Below are positions 1-10,600 of a stretch of DNA of 64,000 bases, piece after piece (within the stretch, counting starts at the first letter, position 1; the number at the start of each line of letters is the position of its first letter). The translations under genes were made by a program, and so were the position numbers. The notes under the pieces are model-generated. The model had not been told where the DNA came from, did no database searches, and saw only the letters and a list, made by a program, of their open reading frames with translations. The stretch is from contig NW_005200970.1 of the NCBI RefSeq assembly GCF_000372725.1, forward strand, positions 47,494-111,493. The letters run 5' to 3'. Source of the DNA: Emiliania huxleyi CCMP1516 (taxonomy: Eukaryota; Haptophyta; Isochrysidales; Noelaerhabdaceae).

Positions 1-210
1 AAGGCGGTTAAGAGTCGATTAGGAGTTGATTAGGAGTTGATTGCGAGGGGGGGTGGGGGAGGGTCCACCTCGAGGTAATTAAGAGGTGATTAAGAGGTGA
101 TTAGGAGTTGATTAGGACGGGGGGGGGAGGTCCACCTCGAGGTAATTAAGAGGTGATTAAGAGGTGATTAAGAGTCGATTAGGAGTTGATTAGGGGGGGG
201 GGGGGGGTCC
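1..210. repeat. Three tandem ~68-bp units, probable repeated AT-rich introns
   Basis: Two full copies and one partial copy of a unit with GATTAGGAGTTGATTAG words, a G-run and GTCCACCTCGAGG. On the minus strand each unit runs from GTGGACC through AT-rich sequence to CTCGAG, and the next unit starts with GTGGACC again. The same GTGGACC follows the coding end of the adjacent minus-strand exon (near 210-230). This matches the window-wide pattern in which an intron begins with a copy of the next exon's start. Unit boundaries are approximate. Confidence 0.7.
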
Positions 211-1132
211 ACCTCGGGGTCTGCCGTCTCGATGAAGACGGCCGCGCCGCGCTGCAGGGCCGGCTGGCCGGGGGGCAGCGCTGCGGGAGGGACGGGCTCG
301 GCAGGGGGGCCTGCACGGGCGCATGCCGCTGTGAGAGACGGTGCCGGGGAGCTGGCTGATCTGTGGCAAGCTCGGGCACTCTCGAGCGTGGGAAGCTGGC
401 TGATCAGTCGGCACCGAGGGGTGTGGGGAGGTGTGGGGGGATGGTGGGGAGATGGTGGGGAGGTGTGGGGAGGTGCGGGGAGATGGTGGGGAGGTGTGGG
501 GAGGTGCGGTGAGGTGTGGGGAGGTGTGGGGAGGTGCGGGGAGGTGTGGGGAGATGTGGGGAGGTGTGGGGAGGTGTGGGGAGGTGTGGGGAGGTGCGGG
601 GAGGTGTGGGGAGGTGTGGGGAGGTGCGGGGAGGTGTGGGGAGGTGTGGGGAGGTGTGGGGAGATGTGGCGAGATTCCGCATCTCCGACAGCAGCGCCTA
701 GCCCCGGCCGGACGACCGCCCGGCTGAGCCGCAGCAGCACAGAGCACGCGGCCGGGTCGGCCAGAGGGGAAGGGCGGGGGGCGCGGGAGGGTGCGGCGGG
801 GCCGCCAGCAGGGCCCACGGCAGGGCTCGCCTATTCGACACCGTCCCACGCCCATCACGAGAGGACGGAAGGACGACTCGGAGCTTCGGCCAGAGCTTCG
901 CCGCTCGCGCCGCTAGCCTCGCAGCCACTGCCCTAGCCGCCGCAACCCGCTCCGCAACCCGCTCCGCCGCCCTGTCCGCCGCCCTGTCCGCCGGGTCGGC
1001 GGGCGCAGCAGGAGTGGCGGCAGGAACGGCGGCTGGAACGGAGGCAGGAATGGTGGCAGGAGTGGCGGTAGGGGCGGCCGAGCTCGCCGCGAGACGCGGC
1101 GGCGCAGCGGCGGCGGCGTCGGCGGCGCTGGA

Positions 1133-1164
<32 letters not shown>

Positions 1165-1871
1165 CGTCAAACGCCGAGGCGGAGGGCGAGGGGTGACGGC
1201 GGCGAGGCTCGGGGCTGTCGCCGGTTGGAGGAGGGGCGGCGTCGAGGGGCGGTTGCTCTGCGGTCGGCTGCTCCAGGGGTGGCAAGGCAAGGGCCACTTG
1301 GGCGGAGGCGAGCTCGAAGGCGACCGAGTTGAGCAGCTTGAGCCATCCCCAGCTCTTCCGCACCTGAGGCACGAGGAGGAGGGGGGGGCGGGAGATGTCG
1401 CTTCACCCAGCCACACCTCCTCCGCCCCATTAGCAGCGAATCGCTCACGGTGCCCGCCTCACCGCCTCACCGCCTCACCGCCTCACCGCCCCACCGCCTC
1501 ACCGCCCCACCGCCTCACCGCCCCACCGCCTCACCGCCTCACCGCCCCACCGCCCCACCGCCTCACCGCCTCACCGCCTCACCGCCTCACCGCCTTGCCG
1601 CCAAGGCCAGCCTCCTCAGCACACCGGAGGCGCCAGGATCGGGTCCGCCACATCTCCCCACATCTCCCCACATCTCCCCACATCTCCCCGTATCTCGCAC
1701 CGGAGGCGCCAGGATCGGGTCTGCAACCGCCCAGCCGTCGCCTGTCGCCCGAGCCGCCTGCAGCGCCGCCGCCTGCGCGGCCCGCGCCTCCTCGCGCGCC
1801 GTCCCCGTAGCGTCGCATTGCCCGTCGCAAATCTCGGCACCGCCTCGCCCCTCGCCTCTGCCGCCGTCGCT

Positions 1872-1920
<49 letters not shown>

Positions 1921-2549
1921 TCGCCGCCGTCGCCCTGGGCCCATTTCTGCGCGAGGGCTGCCGAGCCGGCCTGCAGCAGGACCGGAAGCGCGGCGGCGAG
2001 CTCGGCCGCCGGAGGAGAGAGCATCTTTTGCGCGTGCGCTGAGTCGGCCCACTCTGCCGGCCTCTGCAGCGTGTGCTGCATGCGGAGGCCCACAAAGACG
2101 CAGGTGAGCGCGGCCCCGGCGAGCGGGTCGACGGCAGCGATGCTGTCGATCGCGGCCTCGCCGACCGAGCCGAACCGCTCGCCGTCGCCGCCCGAGGCTC
2201 TCCTCCTCCTCGCTTTGCTCGCCGCCGCTTTGGCCGCCAGCCGGAGCAGCCGCCCACCCGAGAGGCGGAGCTCGACTCTGTCGCACTCGAGCGAGCGTAG
2301 CGTCACCGGGAGCAGCAGGCCGATCGCATACGAGCAGACGAGGGCCAGCGACTCCTCGCGCACAGCGACATTCTCGAGCACGAGCGCGAGCGGCCGCGCC
2401 TGCCACCGTACCCGCAGACCGTCGCAGAGCCAGCCGCCGCACTGCTCGCGGACGAAGCGAGGAACCCACAGCACGAGACAAGCCGCTGCGGCCGCAAAGG
2501 CGGCGAGTACGAGGGCGACGAACGTCAAATGCCACAGGAGCAGCAACAT
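1..2549 (-). CDS. Large N-terminally anchored membrane protein, 3' end beyond window (bridge-like lipid-transfer type?)
   Basis: The start is the ATG at 2549-2547. The protein opens with one strongly hydrophobic segment (MLLLLWHLTFVALVLAAF..., about residues 1-28), then a basic patch and a DGLRVRWQARPLALVLENV stretch with alternating hydrophobic residues. One N-terminal helix followed by amphipathic beta-type sequence resembles the beginning of SABRE/BLTP-type bridge lipid-transfer proteins; this is only a shape match. Later coding segments are seen at about 1363-900 (KLLNSVAFELASAQVAL, after an acceptor at 1364-1366) and 330-215 (GAAVFIETADPEVD). They are separated by minisatellite introns (420-672, 1457-1600, 1650-1690). 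A Gly/Glu repeat near 1860-1935 is either a low-complexity linker or part of an intron. The motif AAAATTCTTTTTTTC lies about 35-50 bases upstream of the ATG. The reading frame is certain for the first exon only. Confidence 0.5.
420..672. repeat. GTGGGGAG minisatellite (intronic)
   Basis: About 30 copies of an 8-11-bp word (GTGGGGAGGTG and GCGGGGAGGTG variants). On the minus, coding strand it reads as pyrimidine-rich CCCCACACCTC, like a long polypyrimidine tract, and lies between two coding segments of the flanking gene. It gives false long open frames on both strands. Confidence 0.85.
1457..1600. repeat. CACCGCCT/CACCGCCC minisatellite (intronic)
   Basis: About 17 copies of an 8-bp word, CACCGCCT or CACCGCCC. 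It sits in a minus-strand intron that appears to start after GGCGGCAAG (GC donor, near 1600) and to end at the acceptor before 1363. Confidence 0.8.
1621..1726. repeat. CATCTCCC minisatellite bracketed by a 26-bp direct repeat
   Basis: Five copies of a CATCTCCCCA-type word lie between two near-identical 26-28-base segments (CACCGGAGGCGCCAGGATCG plus a few bases, at about 1623-1650 and 1699-1726). On the minus strand both flanks encode ADPILAPPV, so one copy must be intronic if the protein reads through once. It is an early example of the exon-copy intron pattern. Confidence 0.8.
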
Positions 2550-2589
2550 CGCGCCGCGCGGTATAAACGGCCGCCGACACCGGCTGCCG

Positions 2590-2775
2590 TGAAAAAAAGA
2601 ATTTTCGAAGACTTCCTCGCACAACCTGGGCACGGGACTGGCGCGCACTGGCACTAACACAGGTACACCACTGGAGCCGCCTAAGCGACTCCCGCGAGGA
2701 TGGCGAGGCACTTAGCTCCGTGCACTCGACCTCCCTCGCCGCTGGCAAGCTCATTCACAATCTGCTCTGCGATGG
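2590..2775 (-). repeat. Dispersed repeat R1, copy 1
   Basis: Matches R1 copies at 4270-4450 (same orientation), 13640-13795 (opposite) and partly 6296-6400 and 57735-57812. Shared words read on the minus strand include GTGCACGGAGCTAAGTGCC, GTCGCTTAGGCGGCTCC, GTGCCAGTGCGCGCCAGT and an AAAATTCTTTT end. The left part overlaps the last codons of the neighbouring secreted-protein gene, so R1 may derive from a gene end or have inserted there. Confidence 0.75.
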
Positions 2776-3969
2776 CCGTGTGAAGAACGACTGAGATGCG
2801 CTGCTTCTGCAGCCCCAGCCAGCTCCAAGTCACCTCATCGAGGTACTGGGCCCGCGTCAGCTTGTTCTGCAGCACGTTCGCCGCCCCCCAGAGGATCTCG
2901 CCGACCCCCTTCCCAAACCCACCGAACGACTCGAACACCACTCAACGCTGTGCCTCGCTAGAGGAGCCATATCAAATAGAAAAGCCGCCCCTCTTGCCGC
3001 CAGCCGATGCCGGCCAGTAGCATGCGTGGTAGAAAAGGGGGCCGCGGCCCACACACTCCGCCGTGTAGTCGCCCGCGTTGGCCCGGCAGCAGGCCATGTG
3101 GGTGCCTCCCGGGTAGTAGTCGCCGCACCACTCACAGTCCCCCGATTTTTGTCCGCATGGCTCCCAGCAGTCCTCGGCGTAGTTCTGGCCGCCATCGTTC
3201 TCGTAGGCTGCTGCGCACCGGGCCAGAACTACGCTGGACTGTGATAAAACACTTACGCAATAGCCTTCCACTTCCGAGTCGACGAACAGCTGGCAGACGA
3301 ACCGCCCCTCATTCACGTTGACAAAGTTGGATGTAGCCGCCGAGACGTAGCCGGAGTAGTGGACGCAGGGGTGTCCGTCCCACGCGGTCTCGCCGTCAGT
3401 GCAGTGGCGGTGCTCCTCGACCTTGAAGACCGAGATGCCCCAAGCCTGGTCGTTCTGTTCGTCAGCGCCGCACGTCGACGTCGGCTCGAGCAGCGCGATG
3501 TTCTTGTGGTCCCAATCGCTGGAGGCCAGCGCGTCCGCCTCGGCCGCATCGCCCTCGATGGTCTTTGCGAGGTGGTGAGGGAAGTCGGTAAATTTGACCG
3601 CCGTCTGCGGGTAGTAGTTGAACTCGATGTCGGCGACGAAGTGGGCCGCGGTGTCGCCCTCCGTCTCGCTCGCCTCGACGTCGCGCTCCTTGATCATGAC
3701 GTTGAGGTTCGAGCAGAAGCCAGAGGTGGCGATCAGCCAGGCGGGGTCGTCGACCACGTCGGGCACGGGCGAGGGCTTGGGCGCAAAGGCGAGGCCCCGA
3801 GCGGTCGGGTTGATGTCGTTGACGGTGTTGGCCTGCGCACTCGTGTGATGCGTGTAGGCAGCCTACATGTACATGTACATGTTGTGAGGAACTGCGGCAG
3901 GGCGGAGCGACGCACCGGCAGGGCAGACGCCGGCAAAGCGACGAACAGAAGCGAGGCAGCCTTGAGCAT
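2681..3969 (-). CDS. Secreted cysteine-rich protein of unknown function
   Basis: The ATG at 3969-3967 begins MLKAASLLFVALPASA, a clear signal peptide. Exon 1 is 3969-3916; a GT-AG intron spans 3915-3833; exon 2 resumes in frame as ANTVNDINPTARG and stays open to a stop at 2972. Exon 2 carries many Cys, with clusters CEWCGDYYPGGTHMACC and GPLFYHACYWPASA near the end, suggesting a disulfide-rich extracellular domain. A further open segment 2941-2681 (VFESFGGFGKGVGEILWG... to LAILAGVA) could be a last exon joined by a short GC-AG intron, or a separate remnant. A perfect donor-like GTAAGT near 3255-3250 lies inside the frame without a workable acceptor. The family is not recognised. Upstream, an A/T-rich block with TTTGAAACACGGCGG is shared with the broken copy at 4068-4220. 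Confidence 0.65.
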
Positions 3970-4067
3970 CGGCGCCAGTCCAAGATGTACCCCGCGAGAT
4001 GCACCCCGCGGCCAAAACCGCGGAAACCGCCGTGTTTCAAAAATATTTTTTTCGCGCTCCACGCAAC

Positions 4068-4220
4068 TCAACTAAGTTCGCTCAGGATGTGTGGGAGCTC
4101 CCCTAGCCGGTGTGCGCGTGTGAGGCTCAGCCTGCCTGAGTGAGTCATTGTAGTAGGGCGGAGCGAATACCGGGCAGACGCTGGCAGCGCGACGAGAAGC
4201 GGGACCAACTTCAGGAGCAT
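4068..4220 (-). pseudogene. Duplicated first exon (signal peptide) of the 2681-3969 gene
   Basis: ATG at 4220-4218 encodes MLLKLVPLLVALPASARYSL, closely similar to the neighbour's signal peptide. The DNA after it aligns to the neighbour's donor region (GTATTCGCTCCGCCCT versus GTGCGTCGCTCCGCCCT). The frame then ends with unrelated residues, and no homologue of exon 2 follows. Leader sequence is duplicated too: CCGCGGAAACCGCCGT with an A/T run occurs at about 4015-4055 and 4486-4515. I read it as a tandem duplicate of promoter plus exon 1; it could still make a short secreted peptide. Confidence 0.65.
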
Positions 4221-4269
4221 GGCAACGAAGACCGCGGACTTCGGATTTTCCGTCGGCGGCCGCGATTTT

Positions 4270-4450
4270 ATAAAGAGAATAAAACTCCCTCGCACGACAC
4301 TAGGCACGGGACTGGCGCGCACTGGCACTAACACAGGTACACCACGAGAGCCGCCTAAGCGACTCCTGCGAGGACGGCAAGGCACTTAGCTCCGTGCACT
4401 CGACTGCCCTCGCCGCAGGCAAGCTCATTCACAATCTGCTCTGCGATGGC
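4270..4450 (-). repeat. Dispersed repeat R1, copy 2
   Basis: Aligns over about 160 bases with 2618-2775 in the same orientation, including GGCAAGCTCATTCACAATCT at its right end. It lies just upstream of the reverse-transcriptase remnant. Confidence 0.8.
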
Positions 4451-4947
4451 CAGTCTAGATGTCCCCCCAACGAGGATGACTCCGCGGAAACCGCCGTCTT
4501 TCAAAAAAATTTCGCGCTGGAGCACCTAGTCTTAGCTCGCCCTAGCCCTCAGGGGACACCTGTTCGCTCGAAGCCTCGTGAGCCTAGAGGAGGGGGACCA
4601 TCGAGTGAGGAAGCCGGGGGTAGCGCGGAGGCCACTGCAGGGAATGAAGGGAAGTCTGAGGGGAAGCGGCGCAGGGCTCCCAGAGGAAAGAACAGGGGCG
4701 GTAAGCAGAGAAGAATCAGTCGGGACGCGACAAAAGCTGAGAGAATGGGGATGTAGCATAATTAGTGGTTGTTCTCGGACCGTCACATGCGACGCACACA
4801 GACAGACACACACACACACACATTTTAGGCATCTCGGGTAATCTCGGATAATCTCGCGTGGAGGCGTGTGGCGAATACAAAGTGGAGGGCCGCCGCTGCT
4901 GGACGCGAGCTCGACTTTGGCAGCCATTGTGATGGACGATATACGTC

Positions 4948-6402
4948 ATGCAATATGCGATCGAAGAGATGGCGTCGGGCAAGACGCCGGGGGAAGACGG
5001 CGTCTCGAGCGACTTCTACAAAGTGGTTGGAGCGCGAATCAGAGTGCCGCGCAGGGACCCCGCCACAGGGGAAACGGAGATCATTGAGATGCCAAGCCCA
5101 CTGGCAACACTGATGAGCGAGGCTTTTGCTCAGATCCATGCGGACGGCATTACGCCGGAAGGAATGCGCACCACCATCATATCCTTACTTTACAAAGAAA
5201 AAGGAAGCCGTTTGAGCCTCAAAAACTACCGACCAATCGGCGTCTCAAACGCAATTGTGAGAATTATGGAGAAGGCGATGGTGATCAGCATCCGGCCACT
5301 CCTAGCGAAATTAGTCTCCCCGGACCAGAAGGCTTTCCAAGCCGGAAAACTCATCGTCGAGAACACACAGCTCGTGCAAGATTACATCGCATGGGCGGAT
5401 GAGCTCATGGAGGGGGGGTTTCTACTCTTTTGCGATCAGGACAATGCGTACCCGCGAGTGCAATGGGACTTTATGCACCAGGTGATGCAATCGATGGGTA
5501 TTCACGAGGACTTCAGGCGAATGGTAGAAATACTATACGAGAACAGCGAGTACAAAGTCAAGGTCAACTCGCACATTGGAGGGGCGTTCAGACCGACAAA
5601 CGGAGTGTCACAAGGAGGCCTTTTGGTGATACAGAGCTTCCTCTCCCTCATCAGCACAACCGACACTCTCCAGGGAGTGGAAATTCCCGGGACGGGAGGC
5701 GACGACCAACTGCGCCACACCCTAAAAGTGCTAGGGTTCGCCGACGATTTGATCATATTCCTACGAAACACCGGCCAGCTCAATGAATTCAAACGACTGC
5801 TAAATATCTACGAGGACGGGTCGGGCGCGCTGAACTCATGGTCTAAGACTTTTGGCATGAGGGTCGGGTCGCTCCGGGACTCGACCGACCTGCCGCAGGG
5901 GTGGGAGGAGGGACGCGACATCAACACAACGAGCCCGCTCATCCGATATCTCGGCATTTTCCTCGGCGCCCCAGAGAGGATAGCCCGCAAGTGGGAGGAG
6001 ACTGTGACGGCAAAGATGGAGAAGCGGTATGAGCGATGGGTGGGACGAGGCATGCCTCGCTCAAGACGGGGCCGAAATATAGTCATCAAGAATCACGTGC
6101 AATCCTGTGCGTGGTACCTGGTGCAGTCGCAGACGCCGCCCAACCTACCCCAAATGCTCGAGAAATGGCAGCGGTACGCGTGGAATTTCTTTGAGGCGCC
6201 GGCAAACGCCAGGACGATGGGGAAACAGGGGAAGGGGAGCGGGGAGCGCATAGCGACATGTCCATGTCGGAACAAATTCGCGGAAAAATTCTTAACGGAG
6301 TCGCTTAGGCGGCTCCGGTGGTGTGCCGGTGATAGTACTAGCACGCGCCAGTTCGCACCTGTGTCGAGCCTGTCTGCTGTGAGAGAGAGTTGGTTTGTCT
6401 AA
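4948..6402 (+). CDS. Reverse transcriptase fragment (RVT_1, LINE type)
   Basis: 484 residues. Motifs in order: EEMASGKTPGEDG (finger region), LKNYRPIGVSNAI, CDQDNAYPRVQWDFM (motif A, catalytic Asp, about residue 164), NGVSQGGLLVIQSF (motif B position, where most LINE enzymes have GxxQGxPLSP, so it looks eroded), GFADDLIIFL (motif C, FADD, about 262-271), then the thumb region. The first ATG is internal to the finger region; the frame before it has a stop, so the real N-terminus is lost. The last about 35 residues (from SLRRLRWC) are read from the R1 repeat and are not RT sequence. Probably inactive. Confidence 0.75.
   Translation: MQYAIEEMASGKTPGEDGVSSDFYKVVGARIRVPRRDPATGETEIIEMPSPLATLMSEAFAQIHADGITPEGMRTTIISLLYKEKGSRLSLKNYRPIGVSNAIVRIMEKAMVISIRPLLAKLVSPDQKAFQAGKLIVENTQLVQDYIAWADELMEGGFLLFCDQDNAYPRVQWDFMHQVMQSMGIHEDFRRMVEILYENSEYKVKVNSHIGGAFRPTNGVSQGGLLVIQSFLSLISTTDTLQGVEIPGTGGDDQLRHTLKVLGFADDLIIFLRNTGQLNEFKRLLNIYEDGSGALNSWSKTFGMRVGSLRDSTDLPQGWEEGRDINTTSPLIRYLGIFLGAPERIARKWEETVTAKMEKRYERWVGRGMPRSRRGRNIVIKNHVQSCAWYLVQSQTPPNLPQMLEKWQRYAWNFFEAPANARTMGKQGKGSGERIATCPCRNKFAEKFLTESLRRLRWCAGDSTSTRQFAPVSSLSAVRESWFV
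6296..6402 (+). repeat. Dispersed repeat R1, copy 3, at the 3' end of the RT
   Basis: Diverged copy (GAGTCGCTTAGGCGGCTCC, then GTGCCGGTGATAGTACTAGC). The right end CTGTGTCGAGCCTGTCTGCT plus GTGAGAGAGAGTT is repeated almost exactly at 13152-13193. Confidence 0.7.
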
Positions 6403-6460
6403 ATTCTTTTCGGTCGCAGTTTGCTCAAGCCGAAGAAGTCGCTGGTAGGTTGTCGTCTCA

Positions 6461-7381
6461 ATGCCAGATGAGTCCGCCAGCTCTCCCTCCGCATCGAGCC
6501 CAATCACGAGCAAGGGCTCCTCCCGCTCCCGCGTCTATACCGTCTCTGCCGCCGGCGTGAGCGTCGACGAGCCCACCATCAAGACAAACGTTGGCGCGCT
6601 GCCGTGCCTCTTCCTCTCCGCCATCCTCGCCGCGGCGGCGGTCATCGCGGTCATAGCCGCCACGGCGCTCACCACAGCGGCGTCCGCGCTGCAGCCGCGC
6701 GACCCGAGGGCGGCGGACAGGGCGGCTGCAGCCCTCGCCGCGAGCTCGAGCGACGAGCCGGGCGACGGCGCTCGAGTGGTCCGCTTCTCGCGGCGAGGGG
6801 CGCCGCTGACGTGGGCGGCTGCGATCGACGCGCTCGAGAGCGGCGAGCTCGGTCCGCTCATCGACGAGTCGCTGCGAGCTTCGCCGCACGCGCCCGCCCT
6901 CTTTTGGGAGACGGCGCCTCTCTCAAAGGAGAGCCGAGGCGCGCTGTTTGAGATGGCGACGCTGCGCGCGCCGAGGCTCGCGGGCGCGCGCGCGGACCCG
7001 TCCGCCTTTGCCGTGCAGCTCTCCGCCGCCGCCCCCTGCCTCGCCACCTCCTTCCCCAACCTCGGCGGCGACGCGACCCTCGTCGTGCCTTGCCCGCCCG
7101 CGGCAAAGGGGCAGCCGCAGCAGCTTGACGCGTACGCTCACCTCGGCGCCTTTGCGGAGGGCGCGCCGGCGGCGACGCGCGACGCGCTCTGGCGCGCCGT
7201 CGGCAAGGCGGCCCGCGAGGCGGCGGCAAAGAGCGAGCCGACGTGGATCTCAACCGAGGGGACAGGTGTGCCGTGGCTGCACGTCCGGTTCGACCGGAGG
7301 CCAAAGTACTTTCACCACGAGCCGTTCCGCCGGAGGCCGCCGAAGCCCGACGCGCCCCGCCGCCGCATGGCGGGCATCTGA
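6461..7381 (+). CDS. DUF6940-like protein with one N-terminal membrane helix
   Basis: 306 residues, single exon, ATG at 6461. Residues 1-42 are Ser-rich; 46-72 form a hydrophobic helix (LPCLFLSAILAAAAVIAVI...). The rest is soluble and conserved in style: LFWETAPLSK, SFPNLGGDATLVVPCP, YAHLGAFAEGAP, ALWRAVGKAAREA and, near 269, VPWLHVRFDRRPKYFHHEP. From memory of the family these blocks fit DUF6940, found in bacteria and algae with unknown function. It starts about 60 bases after the retroelement. No splice signals are needed. Confidence 0.6.
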   Translation: MPDESASSPSASSPITSKGSSRSRVYTVSAAGVSVDEPTIKTNVGALPCLFLSAILAAAAVIAVIAATALTTAASALQPRDPRAADRAAAALAASSSDEPGDGARVVRFSRRGAPLTWAAAIDALESGELGPLIDESLRASPHAPALFWETAPLSKESRGALFEMATLRAPRLAGARADPSAFAVQLSAAAPCLATSFPNLGGDATLVVPCPPAAKGQPQQLDAYAHLGAFAEGAPAATRDALWRAVGKAAREAAAKSEPTWISTEGTGVPWLHVRFDRRPKYFHHEPFRRRPPKPDAPRRRMAGI

Positions 7382-7616
7382 GCGGCAGGCAGGGTGGGCG
7401 GCGGGGGGGGGGCGGGACGGGGCGGGGATCGGACTTCCAGCCCGCACCCGGGAATCAAGAGAGAGAGAGATTTTTAGCAATACCAATACCAAACAAACAA
7501 ACAAGTCTAACTTTTTGTTTTTGGAATCAACGCCTTGACGCTTGAGTGTTTACAGTGCGCGGTTTAGACATTAGAGCTCGATCTCTCGCTGTGAGGCCCC
7601 ATGACTGTGAGGCCCC

Positions 7617-10600
7617 ATGGCTCGCGCCTGGGTGGTGGGCCTTTCGGCTCCATTCGCGGTGGCTGAAGACGCGCCGCTCCTCGGGCAGCGGGTTGTGCTT
7701 GGTGGGCTCTCGGCCCGCCCCGAGCTGAACGGGCGGCGGGGCGAGGCGCGGAGCTTTGAGGGCGGGCGGTACGCGGTGGCGCTCGAGGGCGGCGTCGAGA
7801 GCGTGCTAGTCCGGCCGATTAATCTGTCGGCGGCGGCGGCGGAGCTGAGCGGTGTCGTGGAAGTCCCTGACGAGGTCGTGACAGCGGTTGGACGAGGCGA
7901 GGAGGAGGCGGTGCTGGCGTGGCTCGACGGCGGCGGGCGGGTCAACGCGACGTACGAGAGAGAAGGCTTGGGCGGCCTCACGCTGCTGATGTACGCCGCC
8001 TTCAGCGGCCACGAGCGGGTGGTCGACTTGCTGCTGCGGCACGGCGCGGAGACCAACTTGCGGGACGGCCTCGGCCGCACCGCGCTGATGGCCGCCGCCC
8101 AGCACGGCCGCGAGCGGGTGGTCGAGCTGCTGATTCGGCACGGCGTGGAGATCAACCTGCAGGACAGCGTCGGCGAAAGCGCGCTCATGTACGCCGCTGG
8201 CCAAGGCCTCGATCGGATGGTTGAGCTGCTGATACGGCGCGGCGCGGAGATCAACCTGCAGAGCAGCGACGGCTGGAACGCGCTGATGTACGCCGCCATC
8301 TTCAACCGCTCCGCCGTCGTGACCCGCTTGCTGCGCGAGGGCGCCGACGCGGCGGCGCGCAGTGCGAGCGGCAAGACGGCGCTGCAGATGGCCAAGGGGG
8401 AGGGCAACACCGAGTGCGTCAAGGTCTTGTCTGAGGCGGCAGTGGTCGCGGCGGCGGTTGCAGAAGGCGGAGCAGGGGCGGGCGGCGCCTCCTCGGGCGC
8501 GGCAGCGGCAGCTGAAGACGCGCCGCTCCTCGGGCAGCGGGTTGTGCTTGGTGGGCTCTCGGCCTGCCCCGAGCTGAACGGGCGGCGGGGCGAGGCGCGG
8601 AGCTTTGAGGGCGGGCGGTACGCGGTGGCGCTCGAGGGCGGCGTCGAGAGCGTGCTAGTCCGGCCGGTTAATCTGTCGGCGGCGGCGGCGGAGCTGAGCG
8701 GTGTCGTGGAAGTCCCTGACGAGGTCGTGACAGCGGTTGGACGAGGCGAGGAGAAGGCGGTGCTGGCGTGGCTCGACGGCGGCGGGCGGGTCAACGCGAC
8801 GTACGAGAGAGGCGAGGTGAGCGGCATCACGCTGCTGATGAACGCCGCCAACCACGGCCACGAGCGGGTGGTCGAGCTGCTGCTGCGGCACGGCGCTGAG
8901 ATCAACTTGCAGAGCAGCAAAGGCGGCACCGCGCTGATGAGCGCCGCCCAGCACGGCCACGAGCGGGTGGTCGAGCTGCTGCTGCGGAACGGAGCGGAGG
9001 TCAACCTGCAGGAGAGCAATGGCCGCACCGCGCTGATGTTTGCCGCCACCAACGTCCACGAGCGGGTGGTCGAGCTGCTGCTGCGGAACGGAGCGGAGGT
9101 CAACTTGCAGGACAGCACCGGCTGGACTGCGCTGATGTACGCCGCCCACCACGGCCACGAGCAGGTGGTCGATTTGCTGATACGGCGTGGAGCTGATGTC
9201 AACCTGCAGATGAGCGACGTCGGCATGACCGCGCTGATGCAGGCCGCCGGCTACGGCCACGAGCAGGTCGTCGATTTGCTGATTCGGCACGGCGCGGAGG
9301 TCAACCTGCAGAGGAGCGAAGGCTTCACCGCGCTATATCACGCCGCCAGCTTCAACCGCCCCGCCGTCGTGCGGCGCTTGCTGCGGGTGGGCGCTGACAC
9401 GGCGGCGCGCGCTGAGAACGGCAAGACAGCGCTGCAGCTGGCCAAAGAGAAGGGCTATTCCGAGTGCGTGCGCGCCATCGAGGAGCATGCGGCGGCGGCG
9501 GCGGCGGAGACGGCGGCGGCGAGGGAGGCGGAGAGAGCGGCGGCAGAGGCGGAGGCGGCGCGGCATGCCGAGGCGCTGCTGGCGGAGGAGGAAGCGGAGA
9601 AGGAGGAGCGCGCCAAGGAGAGCAAGAAGGGCAAGAAGAAGAAGAAGAAGAAGAGCGGCGGCGGTGAGGCAGACAACGCGGCACCTGGCTCCAGCGCCAC
9701 CGCCGCTTTGCAGCCGCCAACCCCACCGCCAGCCCCATCTCCTCCTCCCGCCGACGCAGCCGCCATCGCTGCGGCGGACGAGGCACTGCAGCAAGCCGTG
9801 GCTGCTGGCTCGTACGTCGGCCTAGCGAGCGCTCTGGAGGCGTGCAGCGGCCTCGCGAGCCCGGCCGTGCTGGCAGAGGCGAGGCGCGCGCGCGACAAGC
9901 TGAAGGAGGCGCGGAAGCGGGAGAGCCAGCGGTTGCGCAAGGCGCATGGCGCGGCGATGGGCGCGCTCAAGTCGCTCGACACTGCGAACAGCCCCTCCGC
10001 GCTCCGAGCGGGCATCGCCGCTGCCATGCCGCACATGGGCGCGCTGCCTGCCTTGGCCGACGAGGTTAGCGCGGCGGAGTCGAAGCTGGAAGAGCTGTCT
10101 GTCGCCTCCGAGCCGGTCGCGGTGGAGCGGAGCGGCATGGCCGTTGCCGCCGACTGGCCACACGAGGGCGATCAGCTCAAGGTGCTCCCCATCCCGCTGG
10201 CGCCCTTGCAAGAGGCGACGGAGCAGTTTAGCTCGGCGAGCATGGTGGGCAAGGGCGGCTGCGCCAGCGTCTACCGCGGCGCACTGCCCCACCCCGAGGC
10301 GGGCAGCTGCCTCGTCGCGGTCAAGAAGATGCACGAGGTCCACTCGAGCTCGGAGCTGCAGGCGCTCGAGCGCGAGATTACCATCCTGCGGCAGTGCCGC
10401 CACCCGCACCTGCTGCCGCTGCTCGGCCACTGCCTCGACCTCGCCGCGCCGTGCCTCGTCTTCCCCCTCATGACCGGCGGCTCGTTAGAGAGCCGGCTAC
10501 GGCTCGCCGCCGACGACTGCGCGCAGCTCCGTCGGCTCGGTCTCTTCGCCGACCGAGAGCCCAAGCCGCTGACGTGGCGGCAGCGGCTGCGGATCGTGCG

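Larger units (their letters stand above)
4540..6402 (+). mobile_element. Non-LTR (LINE-type) retroelement, 5'-truncated
   Basis: Contains a reverse-transcriptase frame (4948-6402) preceded by a short basic frame (4394-4756, rich in KRR/RGK) that may be the remains of an upstream ORF. No endonuclease domain is recognisable, and stops separate the basic frame from the RT. R1-type repeat sequence lies at both ends (4270-4450 and 6296-6400). No poly-A tail or target-site duplication was identified, so the ends are approximate. Confidence 0.65.

Noticed and set aside
1193-1810. Long His/Pro/Arg-rich open frames on the plus strand
   Set aside because: They are translations of GC-rich minisatellites open in several frames; the minus strand carries the plausible gene.
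3246-3262. Intron with consensus donor GTAAGT in the secreted-protein gene
   Set aside because: The frame is open through it, and the only in-frame acceptor would give an 18-base intron.
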